This document shows, in pieces, positions 48,616 to 48,850 of a stretch of DNA of 48,850 bases. Under the pieces are notes generated by a model. That model searched no databases. It worked only from the letters and a program-made list of their open reading frames with translations, and had not been told where the DNA came from. The position numbers and the translations under genes were made by a program. The DNA is from a virus, in the IMG/VR virus record IMGVR_UViG_3300030390_000536, positions 3,697 to 52,546 of that record; one strand, 5' to 3'. Each line of letters opens with the position of its first letter. Position 1 is the first letter of the stretch.

Positions 48616-48850
48616 TTAGGCATTCATCCAAGACTCATCATCACCTTCATCAAGGTCTGCTACAGTCTCTACGGCCTCTCCAGTTACTGCATCAGATATT
48701 GCAAGTTCTTCAGCTGATTCAGGAGCAGGAGCGCCAGCATCAACCCATGTCAAGAAGTCTACAATGATATTGATCTTGCCTTTAGCGTTCTTATTAGACA
48801 AGCCCTTGTACTCAGTGTACGCATAGGCAGTAGCAGTGGCCTCAGCAGCA
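48616..48850 (-). CDS. Partial gene cut by window edge, acidic C-terminus
   Basis: The minus-strand frame stays open to the last base of the window, so the 5' end lies outside. An internal TTG (48801) is not a convincing start: the frame before it reads AAEATATAYAYTEYKG without stop. The visible part ends IIVDFLTWVDAGAPAPESAE and EGDDESWMNA, an acidic tail. No family recognised. An acidic tail of this kind is common in phage DNA-binding or structural proteins. A terminator-like hairpin follows. Confidence 0.65.
   Translation of the reverse strand, partial: AAEATATAYAYTEYKGLSNKNAKGKINIIVDFLTWVDAGAPAPESAEELAISDAVTGEAVETVADLDEGDDESWMNA

Noticed and set aside
1-48850. tRNA genes, CRISPR arrays, insertion sequences, integrase or repressor
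   Set aside because: None was recognised on reading both strands; no repeat-spacer pattern, transposase or lysogeny gene is seen.

Overview
The window is a nearly complete genome segment of a lytic, contractile-tailed (myovirus-type) bacteriophage. All 57 or so genes lie on the minus strand and many overlap by one to four bases or are nearly abutting, so transcription runs from high to low coordinates. A DUF3383-type sheath, a tail tube, baseplate J, a gp25-like wedge, a spike and a gpI-like protein show a contractile tail. The replication genes are T7-like: family A DNA polymerase, primase-helicase, gp2.5-like SSB and single-subunit RNA polymerase. A myovirus structural module joined to a T7-like replication and transcription module recalls phages such as Erwinia phage Y2 and the Chaseviridae (genomes of roughly 52-56 kb). 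That placement is inference from gene content. The LamG and SPRY virion proteins and the general protein style suggest an aquatic gammaproteobacterial host, but no host can be named. No integrase, repressor, tRNA or CRISPR array was seen.

Layout in the direction of transcription. (1) 48850-45164: a gene cut by the window edge, a Zn/Cys-rich protein, a GTA-type holin, a T4-type lysozyme and unknown small genes. (2) 44893-29980: replication and nucleotide metabolism, with primase-helicase, DNA polymerase, dNTP diphosphohydrolase, ThyX, NrdB, NrdA, a small NrdA-like fragment, MazG, SSB, 5'-3' exonuclease, endonuclease VII, phosphoesterase, DNA ligase and RNA polymerase 1. (3) 29850-19765: a LamG-SPRY protein, both terminase subunits, a cluster of fibre-like proteins, portal, protease-scaffold, cement protein and major capsid protein. 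(4) 19701-11018: connectors, sheath, tube, a frameshifted tail assembly chaperone and a tape measure that carries an embedded YqaJ-type nuclease domain. (5) 11009-3612: baseplate and fibres, ending in a 9-bp-stem hairpin. (6) 3571-1: a separate unit with its own sigma70-like promoter, holding a small ADP-ribosyltransferase-like protein, an acidic coiled-coil protein and a second, divergent single-subunit RNA polymerase, then 433 bases of non-coding DNA with an 11-base phased repeat.

The main novelty candidates are these. There are two single-subunit RNA polymerases of similar compact architecture in one phage. One sits with an ART-like protein behind what looks like a host-type promoter; the other lies at the junction of the replication and structural genes, which suggests a phage-encoded transcription cascade. 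A PD-(D/E)XK (YqaJ/lambda-exonuclease-like) domain sits inside the tape measure protein. The lysozyme reading frame extends upstream into the holin gene with a second ribosome-binding site, a start codon and a membrane segment. A partial duplication of the NrdA C-terminus is flanked by a direct repeat. Hairpins between structural genes probably tune stoichiometry.

The ends of the genome are not resolved. The gene at the right edge is truncated and the left edge may begin inside a repeat array, so some kilobases are probably missing.
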